Below are positions 1-7,750 of a stretch of 32,741 nt of DNA, in pieces. Position numbers and translations under genes: made by a program. Positions within the stretch are counted from its first letter, which is position 1; every line of letters starts with the position of its first letter. The stretch comes from an uncultured Pseudomonadota bacterium (lineage in GTDB: Bacteria > Pseudomonadota > Alphaproteobacteria > UBA9219), in assembly GCA_903919315.1 (NCBI GenBank), contig CAIXHP010000003.1:1-32741 (forward strand), read 5' to 3'. The notes beneath the pieces were generated by a model that was given only the letters and a program-made list of their open reading frames with translations, ran no database searches and had not been told where the DNA came from.

Positions 1-16
1 AAAGGGGAATGTGATT

Positions 17-123
17 CTCTATCCAACTGGATAGAGCCTTGGACAGTATTCCTTGCATTTTGGATTCCTTCTTTGGTCGGAAAGAATCCTTATCTTGAAT
101 CTCTTCAAGGCTTTATCCAACTG
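17..123. promoter_or_regulatory. Repeat-rich leader of the MocR gene, possible operator
   Basis: A perfect 8-bp inverted repeat, CTCTATCC / GGATAGAG with loop AACT, lies at 17-36. CTGGATAG (27-34) is followed 12 bp later by TTGGACAG (39-46), giving a direct repeat of form YTGGAYAG. TATCCAACTG occurs at 20-29 and again at 114-123. MocR/GabR-type regulators are known to bind short direct repeats near their own or a divergent promoter, so this could be the operator. The link to the downstream gene is inferred from position only, and no clear -35/-10 pair was found. Confidence 0.4.
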
Positions 124-241
124 CGTCCGGTACTATGAATGTTTTCATAATGCTCTCCGTGTTTGTTGTTTCGACGTTATTGTTGCGAGGAGAACAATTT
201 CGTGCAATTGTTTTATTGTCACTCAAACAATGTTGGAATGT

Positions 242-1627
242 ATGGCGAACAATCCCTATGGACTCGATTGGCTTCCCGATTTGTCTCATCGCAAGGCGGA
301 TGTTTATGTGGCTCTTGCCGATGCCATTGGCGACGACATCAAGCGTGGTCGGCTAAAGGCCGGGGCCAAGCTTCCGCCGCAAAGACTGTTGGCCTATACG
401 CTGGGGTTAAATTTGGGGACGGTGCATAAGGCCTATAGGCTGGCTACCAAGCGGGGGTTGGTGTCCGGCGAGGTGGGGCGGGGCAGCTTTGTTCGCGGCG
501 ACGCTGCGAGCAACGCTGATTGGCCGAACGAAGATCCGTGCAGTCGAATGATTGATTTTTGCGACAACTTTCCGTGCCCGATAAGAAAGGTTGCGTTGGT
601 GCAAAAACAGCTGGAGGTTCTTTCCAAAACATCGAACCTTGGCCAGCTCCTGCAATACCAGCAGAACAGCGCATGGGCCAACCATAAGCATATCGCGGCG
701 ACGTGGTTGGGGCGTTTTGGAGTCAGCGCCACGCCTTCGACGACATTGATTGCGAACGGGGCTCTTCATGCCGGATTTATTAGTCTGCTTACGTTGTGCC
801 GCGCGGGCGATACGGTTCTTACCGAAGACATGACCTCGCAGGCCATCAAGGGGGCGGCGCGGCGGTTGAAGTTGCGGCTGAAGGGAATCAAAACGGACGA
901 CAAGGGGATTATCCCTGAACATCTTGATGAACTGTTGCGCAAGGAGCGCGTTTCCGCCGTTTACCTTGTTCCGACGCTTCACAATCCTACATCGACGCTA
1001 TTGCCTTTGGGGCGGCGTCGCAAAGTTGCGGCTATCCTTGCCCACCATGGCGTTCCGCTGATCGAAGACGATATCTTTGCTCCCCTTCTTGATGAGGTGC
1101 CGACTCCGATTTCGGCGTTGATCCCGGATTTGGGCTTTTATATCGCAGGCCTTTCAAAGGCGCTTGCGCCGTCGTTGCGGCTAGCTTTTCTCAAAGTGCC
1201 GGAGCGGCATTATACGGATGCGCTCGACTGCCTGCGTTTGACATCGTGGTACGCGTCGCCGTTGCTGATGGAGCTGGCCGGAAATCTCATAACGTCCGGC
1301 GATGCCGACAGGCTGATTGGGGAACAACGGCGCGAAATCAATAAACGGCAAGAAGCGGCCCGGAATGCTTTTCGTGGCCATGGTCTTTATGCCGCTCATC
1401 CCTGCGCATTGCACGGATGGTTAAAACTGCCGGATCCGTGGCGGGCAACGCAGTTTACGGAGACGCTTCGCGAGGCGGGAGTTCTTGTTCAATCTGCGGA
1501 GGCTTTTGCCGTTGAACGATCTCAAGCCGTCCATGCCGTTCGTTTGTGCCTCGGTACGCCGGGGTCATTCACGAAGGTGACGGAGGGGCTCCAAATGATC
1601 AGCGATGTTTTGCGACGACGCTTGTGA
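242..1627 (+). CDS. MocR-family transcriptional regulator (GntR-type wHTH fused to aminotransferase-like domain)
   Basis: This is a DNA-binding regulator that probably senses PLP or an amino-compound adduct of PLP. Residues 1-85 form a GntR-type winged helix (RGRLKAGAKLPPQRLLAYTLG, then GTVHKAYRLATKRGLVSGEVGRG). The rest is a fold-type I aminotransferase domain with LHNPTSTLLP, the aspartate-bearing PLIEDDIFAPL, and the PLP lysine in GLSKALAPSLRLAF (K306 from this start). The reading frame is open back to 53, but the upstream part looks non-coding. ATG 242 (or 230) gives about 461 residues, the usual family length. The segment where many MocR proteins have a Tyr-Pro pair reads EDMTSQAIKG, so the pocket may be atypical. 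The regulated gene may lie left of the window. Base composition is less GC-rich than the genes that follow. Confidence 0.88.
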   Translation: MANNPYGLDWLPDLSHRKADVYVALADAIGDDIKRGRLKAGAKLPPQRLLAYTLGLNLGTVHKAYRLATKRGLVSGEVGRGSFVRGDAASNADWPNEDPCSRMIDFCDNFPCPIRKVALVQKQLEVLSKTSNLGQLLQYQQNSAWANHKHIAATWLGRFGVSATPSTTLIANGALHAGFISLLTLCRAGDTVLTEDMTSQAIKGAARRLKLRLKGIKTDDKGIIPEHLDELLRKERVSAVYLVPTLHNPTSTLLPLGRRRKVAAILAHHGVPLIEDDIFAPLLDEVPTPISALIPDLGFYIAGLSKALAPSLRLAFLKVPERHYTDALDCLRLTSWYASPLLMELAGNLITSGDADRLIGEQRREINKRQEAARNAFRGHGLYAAHPCALHGWLKLPDPWRATQFTETLREAGVLVQSAEAFAVERSQAVHAVRLCLGTPGSFTKVTEGLQMISDVLRRRL

Positions 1628-1673
1628 TTGGGGTGGGGATGTTTCGGGGTTTTTGACAGACAGCGCGGCGTTG

Positions 1674-1703
1674 AAAAAACGCCCGGAGATTTCTCTCCGG
1701 GCG
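1674..1703 (-). terminator. Rho-independent terminator of the small exported-protein gene
   Basis: A perfect 10-bp stem, CGCCCGGAGA (1680-1689) and TCTCCGGGCG (1694-1703), has a 4-nt loop. Read on the minus strand it is followed at once by six T (complement of 1674-1679). It lies 24 bp past the stop codon of the minus-strand gene at 1727-2029. Confidence 0.85.
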
Positions 1704-1726
1704 CGAGGGGTGGATTGGGGTTGGGG

Positions 1727-2029
1727 TTACTTTTCGGTGGGGGCGGGCGCGAGGGTTTCCTCGGCCGGGGTGGTTTGGGCTTTGATGGGTTGGGCTTTCA
1801 GTTTTTCGTGGGTTTTGTGAGCCATCTTTTTGGGCGTGGGTTTGGCGGTTTCGACGTTCTTGACCGTTTCGGTCGCTTTCACGCCGGACTCTTTGGCGGT
1901 ATCGGTTGCGGCGACGGTTTCATTGGTTTCGACGCTGCTTGGCATTGTCGCTTCGGGTGTGGCGGCAAAGGCGGCGGCGGGCAGGGCGAACAGTGAGGCG
2001 GCCAGAACGACGCGGCGTAGGGTCTTCAT
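1727..2029 (-). CDS. Small exported Lys/Thr/Ala-rich protein of unknown function
   Basis: The protein has about 100 residues. It begins with a clear Sec signal peptide, MKTLRRVVLAASLFALPAAA, with likely cleavage after AFA. The mature part is low-complexity, rich in Ala, Thr, Lys, Glu and Pro, without Cys or an evident domain, and probably disordered in the periplasm. The ATG at 2029 is preceded by GGAGG at 6-nt spacing, which favours it over an in-frame TTG three bases upstream. A hairpin GGCAAC / GTTGCC (2053-2069) sits in the leader. A strong terminator follows the gene, so it is probably a monocistronic unit. No function can be assigned. The signal peptide, Shine-Dalgarno and terminator together make it a convincing gene despite low complexity. 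Confidence 0.75.
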   Translation of the reverse strand: MKTLRRVVLAASLFALPAAAFAATPEATMPSSVETNETVAATDTAKESGVKATETVKNVETAKPTPKKMAHKTHEKLKAQPIKAQTTPAEETLAPAPTEK

Positions 2030-2243
2030 CAAATTCCTCCGGGTTTCATGTTGGCAACGGTTTGTTGCCTGAAAAGGACTTTGCCGGTGAATCGTGGCCG
2101 GATCGGGGTGTTTTTGAGAGGGATTGTGGCGTTCCTGTGAAAAATTGCGGCGGCGCGGGGTTCAAAACGGGCGGAATCCATGTTTTTGAGGGCGAAAGTA
2201 ATATGTTTCTTCTGCTGTGCGCCCAGAATGCTATAGGAGGCGC

Positions 2244-3569
2244 ATGAAAAAACCGCTTTCCGCTCCCCGCTCCGTTCCGCCTGCGCTTGCGTCGCGGGCT
2301 TTTGCCTTTGAATTGTTGCAGGCCGTTGTGCGGCAGAATCAGGCTTTTGACGAAGCTCTCGAAAAGCACGCGGGGCTTGCCAAGCTGGAAAAGCGCGACC
2401 GCGCCTTTGTCCATGTGCTGGTGGCGACCGTGTTGCGGCGGTTGGGGCAGATCGACGAGGCGATCAAGGCGTGCCTCGACAAGCCGCAGGAGTTGAAGGC
2501 GGCGGCGCACGATCTGTTGCGCCTCGGCGCGGCGCAATTGTTGTTTCTCGCCACGCCGCCGCATGCCGCCGTGGATACGTTGGTCGAACTGGCTGCCGCC
2601 GACAACGCGACCGCGCCCTATAAGGGGTTGATCAATGCCGTTCTGCGCCGTTTGGGGCGCGAGGGCCAAGAGCTGCTCAAGCATCAGGACGACGCCAAGC
2701 TCAACACGCCCGGTTGGTTGTGGTTGAACTGGCGACAGGCTTACGGCGTGGCCAAGGCGCGCGCGATTGCCAACGCCAATTTGGGCGAGGCTTTGACGGA
2801 CGTGAGCGTGAAGGGCGATGCGACCGCTTGGGCCGCGCCATTGTCCGCGCGGCTGTTGCCGACGGGGAGCTTGCGGCTCGACGGCGCGACACCTATCACT
2901 GCGCTGCCTGGTTTTGCCGAGGGCGCGTGGTGGGTGCAGGATGCCGCCGCCGCGCTGCCGGTCAAATTGCTGGGCGATGTGCGGGGGCATAAAGTGATTG
3001 ACCTGTGCGCCGCGCCGGGGGGCAAGACGGCGCAGCTCGCGGCTTTGGGGGCCGAGGTGATCGCCGTGGATCGCTCCGAGAAGCGGTTGCTGCGATTAAA
3101 GGAAAATCTGGCGCGGTTGCAACTGTCGGCGGAGGTGGTGTGCCGCGACGCGCTTAGCTATGCGCCTCCGGCTAAGGTTCCGTTTGTTTTGCTGGATGCG
3201 CCGTGCACGGCCACGGGCACGATTCGCCGCCATCCGGATGTGCAGCGCCTGAAAACGCCGGAAGACATGGCGCGGATGGTCGAATTGCAGCGGAAGCTTC
3301 TCGATCATGTCGCGACCGCTCTGCTCGCGCCCGGCGGGACGCTGGTTTATGCCGTGTGTTCCTTGCAGCCGGAAGAGGCGGAGTTGCAGATTGAGTCGCT
3401 GTTGCAACGGCATCCGGCTTTGTGCCGCGTGCCGATCCAACCGACTGAGGTGGGGGGTGAAGAGGCGTTCGTTTCGCCTGCGGGCGATTTGCGATGCTTG
3501 CCGTCGTTGTGGCCGGATTTGGGCGGCATCGACGGATTTTTTGCGGCGCGGCTGAAGAGCGTTGGATAA
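2244..3569 (+). CDS. rsmB: 16S rRNA (cytosine-967-C5)-methyltransferase RsmB
   Basis: RsmB transfers a methyl group from SAM to C967 of 16S rRNA. The N-terminal 130 or so residues are the NusB-like RNA-binding domain (FELLQAVVRQNQAFDEAL, RDRAFVHVLVATVLRRLGQ). The C-terminal Rossmann methyltransferase domain carries the SAM loop DLCAAPGGKTAQ, motif IV DAPCTATGT (C321) and motif VI YAVCSLQPEE (C372), the two cysteines of the RNA m5C methyltransferase family. The frame is open from GTG 2217, but ATG 2244 has TAGGAGG just upstream and gives 441 residues, normal for the family. The order rsmB - rpe - heparinase-like gene is common in Alphaproteobacteria. Confidence 0.95.
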   Translation: MKKPLSAPRSVPPALASRAFAFELLQAVVRQNQAFDEALEKHAGLAKLEKRDRAFVHVLVATVLRRLGQIDEAIKACLDKPQELKAAAHDLLRLGAAQLLFLATPPHAAVDTLVELAAADNATAPYKGLINAVLRRLGREGQELLKHQDDAKLNTPGWLWLNWRQAYGVAKARAIANANLGEALTDVSVKGDATAWAAPLSARLLPTGSLRLDGATPITALPGFAEGAWWVQDAAAALPVKLLGDVRGHKVIDLCAAPGGKTAQLAALGAEVIAVDRSEKRLLRLKENLARLQLSAEVVCRDALSYAPPAKVPFVLLDAPCTATGTIRRHPDVQRLKTPEDMARMVELQRKLLDHVATALLAPGGTLVYAVCSLQPEEAELQIESLLQRHPALCRVPIQPTEVGGEEAFVSPAGDLRCLPSLWPDLGGIDGFFAARLKSVG

Positions 3570-3673
3570 CTTCCTGTTGAATTTTGGTGGCGACGCGGCG
3601 GCAACTTCGGGCTTCATTTTGCGGTGCGTTTGATTACACTATCCGCATCGTAACCCCTTGATTCGGTCGTGCC

Positions 3674-3859
3674 ATGCCCCTTCGACTCGGACAGTCCGCC
3701 TTCAAGATCGAACCCGTGATTGCGCCAGACGTTAACGATGACCCGATGGAACGGGCCGTGGCGGCGCTTGAGGCCATTGCGGCCTCGATCGCGCGTATTG
3801 ACGCGAATCTCAACAACATCGCGCACACGACCACCGCCATCGTCCGCAAAATGCGCTGA
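3674..3859 (+). CDS. Small hypothetical protein between rsmB and rpe
   Basis: This is a 61-residue ORF on the same strand as its neighbours, ending 53 bp before rpe. The N-terminal 25 residues are mixed. The remainder (ERAVAALEAIAASIARIDAN onward) is Ala/Ile-rich with heptad-like spacing and could form a single amphipathic helix or short coiled coil. It has no signal peptide, Cys or recognised motif. No good Shine-Dalgarno precedes ATG 3674, and an internal ATG at 3746 is no better. It may be a real small gene of the rsmB-rpe unit or a chance ORF. I do not recognise it. Confidence 0.42.
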   Translation: MPLRLGQSAFKIEPVIAPDVNDDPMERAVAALEAIAASIARIDANLNNIAHTTTAIVRKMR

Positions 3860-3912
3860 TTTTTTTTGCGAGAGCGGTTGCCGCAGGCGGCCGGAGTTGG
3901 TAGTTTTCCGGG

Positions 3913-4572
3913 ATGCAACAGTCCCTTCGCCTCGCCCCCTCGATCCTGTCCGCCGATTTCGCCCAATTGGGCGCGGAGGTGCGCTCTATGGACGCGGCGG
4001 GGGCCGACTATATCCATATCGATGTCATGGACGGGCATTTCGTGCCCAACATCACGATTGGCCCCCATGTCGTGAAGGCTTTGCGTTCGCACAGCCGCAA
4101 GATTTTCGACGTTCATCTGATGATTGCGCCGGTCGATCCTTTTCTTGCCGATTTTGCGGCGGCGGGGGCCGACATCATCACGGTGCATCCCGAATCCGGG
4201 CCGCATCTGCACCGCACGATCCAGACGATCAAGGCGCTCGGTAAGCGGGCCGGGGTGGCTTTGAATCCGGCGACGCCGTTGGCCGCGCTGGAGTCGGTGC
4301 TGGGCGATATTGATCTCGTGCTGGTGATGACGGTCAATCCCGGCTTTGGCGGGCAGGCTTTTATCGCGTCGCAGTTGCCGAAGATTCAGGCGTTGCGGCG
4401 TTTGATCGACGATTCGGGGCGGACGATTGATTTGGAGGTGGACGGCGGCATCACGCCCGACACGGCCAAACTCGCTGTCGCCGCCGGAGCCGATGTTCTT
4501 GTCGCCGGAACCGCCGGATTCAAGGGCGGGCCCGCGCAGTATGCCGACAATCTGAAGCAGCTGCGCGGCTAG
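3913..4572 (+). CDS. rpe: Ribulose-phosphate 3-epimerase
   Basis: Rpe interconverts D-ribulose 5-phosphate and D-xylulose 5-phosphate in the pentose phosphate or Calvin pathway, in the cytoplasm. The 219 residues are full length for this TIM-barrel enzyme. Metal and catalytic residues sit in the expected places: H35 and D37 in [14 protein letters not shown]68 in DVHLM, and D177 in EVDGGI. The phosphate-binding segments VNPGFGGQ (141-148) and VAGTAGF (197-203) are also present. The heparinase-like gene begins 7 bp past the stop codon, so the two are probably co-transcribed. No strong Shine-Dalgarno is visible, but the start [16 protein letters not shown] matches the family N-terminus. Confidence 0.96.
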   Translation: MQQSLRLAPSILSADFAQLGAEVRSMDAAGADYIHIDVMDGHFVPNITIGPHVVKALRSHSRKIFDVHLMIAPVDPFLADFAAAGADIITVHPESGPHLHRTIQTIKALGKRAGVALNPATPLAALESVLGDIDLVLVMTVNPGFGGQAFIASQLPKIQALRRLIDDSGRTIDLEVDGGITPDTAKLAVAAGADVLVAGTAGFKGGPAQYADNLKQLRG

Positions 4573-4579
4573 GCGCGGC

Positions 4580-6205
4580 ATGAGCAGCCCCGTCAAACTC
4601 CTGCAGCGTGTGCGCCGCCGGGTGCAGTCGGTCACTTACGGCAGCCCGATCTATAAAATGATGCTGGATCAGGGGCCGGTGCCGGAGCGGTTGCGGCTGA
4701 CGCTCAACGATCCGTGGCCGGGCGACGCTTTGGCGGGGCAGGCGCTGATCGCCAGCCAGCCCGGTTTGTTCGAGCAGGACTTTACGCCCGCCAAGCACAG
4801 GCCCATCGTGGCGCACGACTGGCTGCGCGATTTGCGCGCCGTCGGCACCGATTCGGCGCGGCGCAAGGCTTTGGCGCTCCTTGAGGATTGGTTGGCCGGG
4901 CAGGACGCGTGGGACGAGGAAAGCTGGGCGCCCGATGTGTTGGGCGAACGTCTGGCCAACTGGGTCAGTTTCTATGATTTCTATAGCCCGCTGGCCGCGC
5001 CGGATTTTCAGGAGCGGTTGATCGTCAGCATGGTGCGGCAGTTGCGCCATCTGCTGCGCACGATTCCGGTGACGTTGACGGGCGTTGCTAATCTGCGGGC
5101 GGTCAAGGGGTTGATCTATGCCGGACTTAGTCTGATCGACAGCGAAAAGGCGCTCAGCCTCGCGCTTGATCTGTTGCAGCGCCAGCTGGAGGCCGAGATT
5201 CTGCCGGATGGGGGGCATGTCTCGCGGTGTCCGGCGCAGCAGTTGCAGGTGTTGCGGTATCTCATCGACATTCGCGCGGCTTTGCGCGCGGTGCGGCTCG
5301 AAGTGCCGCACGCGTTGCAGACCGCGATTGAACGCATGGTTCCGGCGCTTAAGCTCTGCCGTCATGGCGATGGAGGTTTGGCGTTGTTCCATGGCGGGCG
5401 CGAGGATCGGACGTTGTGGATCGATGCCGCCATCACGCTGGCGGAAACGCGCGGGCGCGTGCTGCGCCGGTTGCCGCAGGCGGGCTATGAGCGCGTGACG
5501 GCGGGGCGTGCTTTGCTGCTGGTCGATGTCGCCGCGCCGCCGCCACGGCCCTATGACGAGGACGCGCACGCGGGGCTTCTCAGTTTCGAATTCAGCGTCG
5601 GGCGCGAACGGCTGATCGTCAATTGCGGCGCGGGGCCCGAGAGCAGCGCCGAGTGGCGGCAGGCGATGGCGGCGACGGCGGCGCACAGCACGCTAACCTT
5701 GGCCGACACCAACGTTTGCGATGTTTTGCCCGACGGCGGCCTCGGCCATCGTCCGCTGCTGGTGACGGCGGAACGCTATGAGCAGGACGGGGTGCATTTC
5801 GTCGAGGCCAAGCACGACGGTTATGCTGGAAAATTCCGTGTTACGCACCACCGCGCGCTTAGCCTTTCCGCTGATGGCGAGGCGTTGCACGGGCGCGAGA
5901 TTTTGTCCGGTCCGGCGGGACGCGCGTACACGCTGCGCTGGCATTTGCATCCCGGCGTGCAGGCCTCTTTGCTGCAAGGCGGGCGGGCGGCGTTGCTGCG
6001 CACGGCTTCGGGCAGCGGTTGGCGTCTGCGTATCGAAACCGATCATCGCGGCAGCACCGACCTTGGTTTGGAGTCCAGCGTCTATTGCGGCGGCGCTTTG
6101 CCACGACGCACGTTGCAGCTAAAGGTCACCGGTTGCACCAACGCCGACCCGACCATCGTGGGGTGGACGCTGACGCGCGAGAAAAAGGGAACGGCTCCGG
6201 CCTAG
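4580..6205 (+). CDS. Heparinase II/III family protein
   Basis: The 541-residue protein has an alpha-helical N-terminal half, with the blocks WAPDVLGERLANWVSFYDFY, LTGVANLRAVKGLIYAGLSL and PDGGHVSRCP (around residues 110-220). The C-terminal half is beta-rich, with GLLSFEFSVGRERLIVNCG and HSTLTLADTNVCD (around 330-380). This is the layout of heparinase II/III-like polysaccharide lyases. Homologues lie next to rpe and often purH in many Alphaproteobacteria. The true substrate is unknown, and a role in capsule or envelope glycan turnover is only inferred. No signal peptide is apparent at the N-terminus MSSPVKLLQRVRRRVQS, which is odd for a polysaccharide lyase. purH does not follow here: greB lies on the opposite strand 47 bp away. 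Confidence 0.88.
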   Translation: MSSPVKLLQRVRRRVQSVTYGSPIYKMMLDQGPVPERLRLTLNDPWPGDALAGQALIASQPGLFEQDFTPAKHRPIVAHDWLRDLRAVGTDSARRKALALLEDWLAGQDAWDEESWAPDVLGERLANWVSFYDFYSPLAAPDFQERLIVSMVRQLRHLLRTIPVTLTGVANLRAVKGLIYAGLSLIDSEKALSLALDLLQRQLEAEILPDGGHVSRCPAQQLQVLRYLIDIRAALRAVRLEVPHALQTAIERMVPALKLCRHGDGGLALFHGGREDRTLWIDAAITLAETRGRVLRRLPQAGYERVTAGRALLLVDVAAPPPRPYDEDAHAGLLSFEFSVGRERLIVNCGAGPESSAEWRQAMAATAAHSTLTLADTNVCDVLPDGGLGHRPLLVTAERYEQDGVHFVEAKHDGYAGKFRVTHHRALSLSADGEALHGREILSGPAGRAYTLRWHLHPGVQASLLQGGRAALLRTASGSGWRLRIETDHRGSTDLGLESSVYCGGALPRRTLQLKVTGCTNADPTIVGWTLTREKKGTAPA

Positions 6206-6252
6206 ATGTCGTTCTGTTTCATCGGCGTGGCGGCTTTTGTTCGCCTTGCCTG

Positions 6253-6801
6253 TTAAGCGCCGTAGCGGATCGCCAGCACTTCCAGCACGTCTTTGCCCGC
6301 AGGCGTACGGCATTCGACCGTGTCGCCGACATGCGCCTTCATCAAGGCGCGGGCGACGGGGGACAGCCAACTGATTTTGCCCGCTTCCAGATCGGCCTCG
6401 TCGAGGCCGACGATGGCGACGGTCTGTTCCGCGCCGTCCTCACGCGCGTAGGTGACGGTCGCGCCAAAGAACACCTGTTGCAGGTTTTGTTGCCGTTGCG
6501 GATCGACAACTTCGGCGCTTTCGATGCGTTTGGTCAGGTAACGAACGCGCCGGTCGATTTCGCGGAGGCGCTTTTTGCCATAGATGTAGTCGCCGTTCTC
6601 GGAGCGGTCGCCGTTGCCCGCCGCCCACGATACGACTTCCACAACCTTGGGCCGCTCGTCGTGCATCAGGCGGCGCAGCTCGGTCTGCAGCGCGGCGAAA
6701 CCTTGGGGCGTCATGTAATTCTTTTGATGCGCGGGGAGGGCATCCGCCTCGTCTTGATCGTCGGTGTCCGCGTCGGTTTCTTTGGTGAAGGCTTTGGACA
6801 T
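6253..6801 (-). CDS. greB: Transcription elongation factor GreB
   Basis: Gre factors enter the secondary channel of RNA polymerase and stimulate cleavage of backtracked transcripts. The N-terminal coiled coil carries the acidic tip GNGDRSENGDYIYGKKRLRE, followed by IDRRVRYLTKRIE; the YGK and REIDRR pattern is GreB rather than GreA. The C-terminal FKBP-like domain follows (VFFGATVTYARED, ISWLSPVARALM, GDTVECRTPAG). The frame is open to 6957, but ATG 6801 begins MSKAFTKETDADTDDQDEAD, which matches the GreB start with its acidic stretch and gives 182 residues. Two TTTGGCCTA direct repeats lie in its leader. Confidence 0.92.
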   Translation of the reverse strand: MSKAFTKETDADTDDQDEADALPAHQKNYMTPQGFAALQTELRRLMHDERPKVVEVVSWAAGNGDRSENGDYIYGKKRLREIDRRVRYLTKRIESAEVVDPQRQQNLQQVFFGATVTYAREDGAEQTVAIVGLDEADLEAGKISWLSPVARALMKAHVGDTVECRTPAGKDVLEVLAIRYGA

Positions 6802-6838
6802 GGGCGCTGTGTCGGTTGGGGTGTTGAATGATGTCGCT

Positions 6839-6859
6839 TTTGGCCTAGCCTTTGGCCTA
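6839..6859. repeat. Direct repeat TTTGGCCTA x2 in the greB leader
   Basis: TTTGGCCTA occurs at 6839-6847 and 6851-6859, a 12-bp period, about 40 bp upstream of the greB start codon in the 288-bp greB-fliL gap. It could be a regulator site or chance. The rest of the gap holds only the fliL promoter candidate. Confidence 0.3.
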
Positions 6860-7004
6860 CTGTGTTTGCGCAAGGCACCGATAGGCGCAATCAGCCCCTT
6901 CGGTTCTTGCGCCAAAAGCGGCGGAGCCGTTGTTCCGTTGATCGAAGACTGCCACATGCGGGAACGGGGGTCACGTCCTTGATGGGAGGCGATTCCCTAA
7001 TCAC

Positions 7005-7032
7005 TTGTTAACCATCAAATAGTTAATAAGAT
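7005..7032 (+). promoter_or_regulatory. Candidate sigma-70-like promoter upstream of fliL
   Basis: TTGTTA (7005-7010) and TAAGAT (7027-7032) are separated by 16 bp in an AT-rich patch, 58 bp before the fliL GTG. Each box matches 4 of 6 consensus bases. I saw no sigma-54 (TGGCAC-N5-TTGC) or sigma-28 site here. Confidence 0.33.
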
Positions 7033-7089
7033 GTGACCTATTCATTCAATGGCGGGCGTGCGCCGTTCTGGCTTTGCAGGGAGTTTGCC

Positions 7090-7668
7090 GTGGCAAAAGA
7101 CGAGAAGAAGAATGACAAAAAGGACAAAGACGACGAAAAAGAAAAACCCGAAGGCGAAGATGCCGAGGGTGGGGAGGAATCCGCCGAGGGCGCCAAGAAG
7201 CTAAAGCTCAGCAAGAAGCAGTTGATCATCCTTGCCGTCGTGGGCGTTCTGGTGATCGGCGGCGGGACGGGCGCGGCTTTTTACTTTGCCGGAAGCGGCA
7301 AAAAGACCGCCGAGACGACGACGACAGAAGAGAAAGCGGCGGTCGAATCCGACCACAAAGGCAAGGCGGTGTATTTCTCGCTTGGTGATCTTCTGGTCAA
7401 TCTCAGCGGCGAGGGCAAGCACCCCAACTATCTCAAGCTCAAGATCAGCCTTGAGTTGGCGGACGAAAAGGACTTGCCGCTGATGGAAGCGATCAAGCCG
7501 CGCATCATCGACAATTTTCAAGTCTATCTGCGCGAATTGCGCATCGAGGATTTGCGCGGTTCGGCCGGGCTTTACCGTCTGCGCGAAGAGCTTTTGCTGC
7601 GCGTGACCGAGGCTGCGCAGCCGGTGCGCGTCCGCAGTGTTCTGTTTCAGGAAATGCTGGTACAATGA
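7090..7668 (+). CDS. fliL: Flagellar basal body-associated protein FliL
   Basis: FliL is an inner-membrane protein around the stators that modulates flagellar torque. The N-terminal 35 or so residues are highly charged and Lys/Asp/Glu-rich (cytoplasmic). One transmembrane helix follows, LIILAVVGVLVIGGGTGAAF. The periplasmic domain contains YFSLGDLLVNLSGEGKHPNY and ends RVRSVLFQEMLVQ, the conserved FliL pattern. The frame is open from 7033, but GTG 7090 is preceded by AGGGAG at 6-nt spacing and gives 192 residues starting MAKDEKKNDKK. It heads a plus-strand motility run and is followed by fliM after 82 bp. Confidence 0.9.
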   Translation: MAKDEKKNDKKDKDDEKEKPEGEDAEGGEESAEGAKKLKLSKKQLIILAVVGVLVIGGGTGAAFYFAGSGKKTAETTTTEEKAAVESDHKGKAVYFSLGDLLVNLSGEGKHPNYLKLKISLELADEKDLPLMEAIKPRIIDNFQVYLRELRIEDLRGSAGLYRLREELLLRVTEAAQPVRVRSVLFQEMLVQ

Positions 7669-7750
7669 CCGCGTTCGGGGGCAGAATGTCGGCGGCGGCG
7701 CTTTCCTGCCAACGGTTCCTATGCCTTTAACCTCTGACGTTTGAATCCCC

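Noticed and set aside
53-241. N-terminal extension of the MocR regulator
   Set aside because: The extra codons give a Cys/Phe-rich sequence unlike the family and overlap the repeat-rich leader; ATG 242 or 230 is the likely start.
3634-4635. Minus-strand open frame of 333 codons opposite rpe
   Set aside because: The plus strand carries a complete rpe with all catalytic residues; the antisense frame is Arg-rich and unlike any family.
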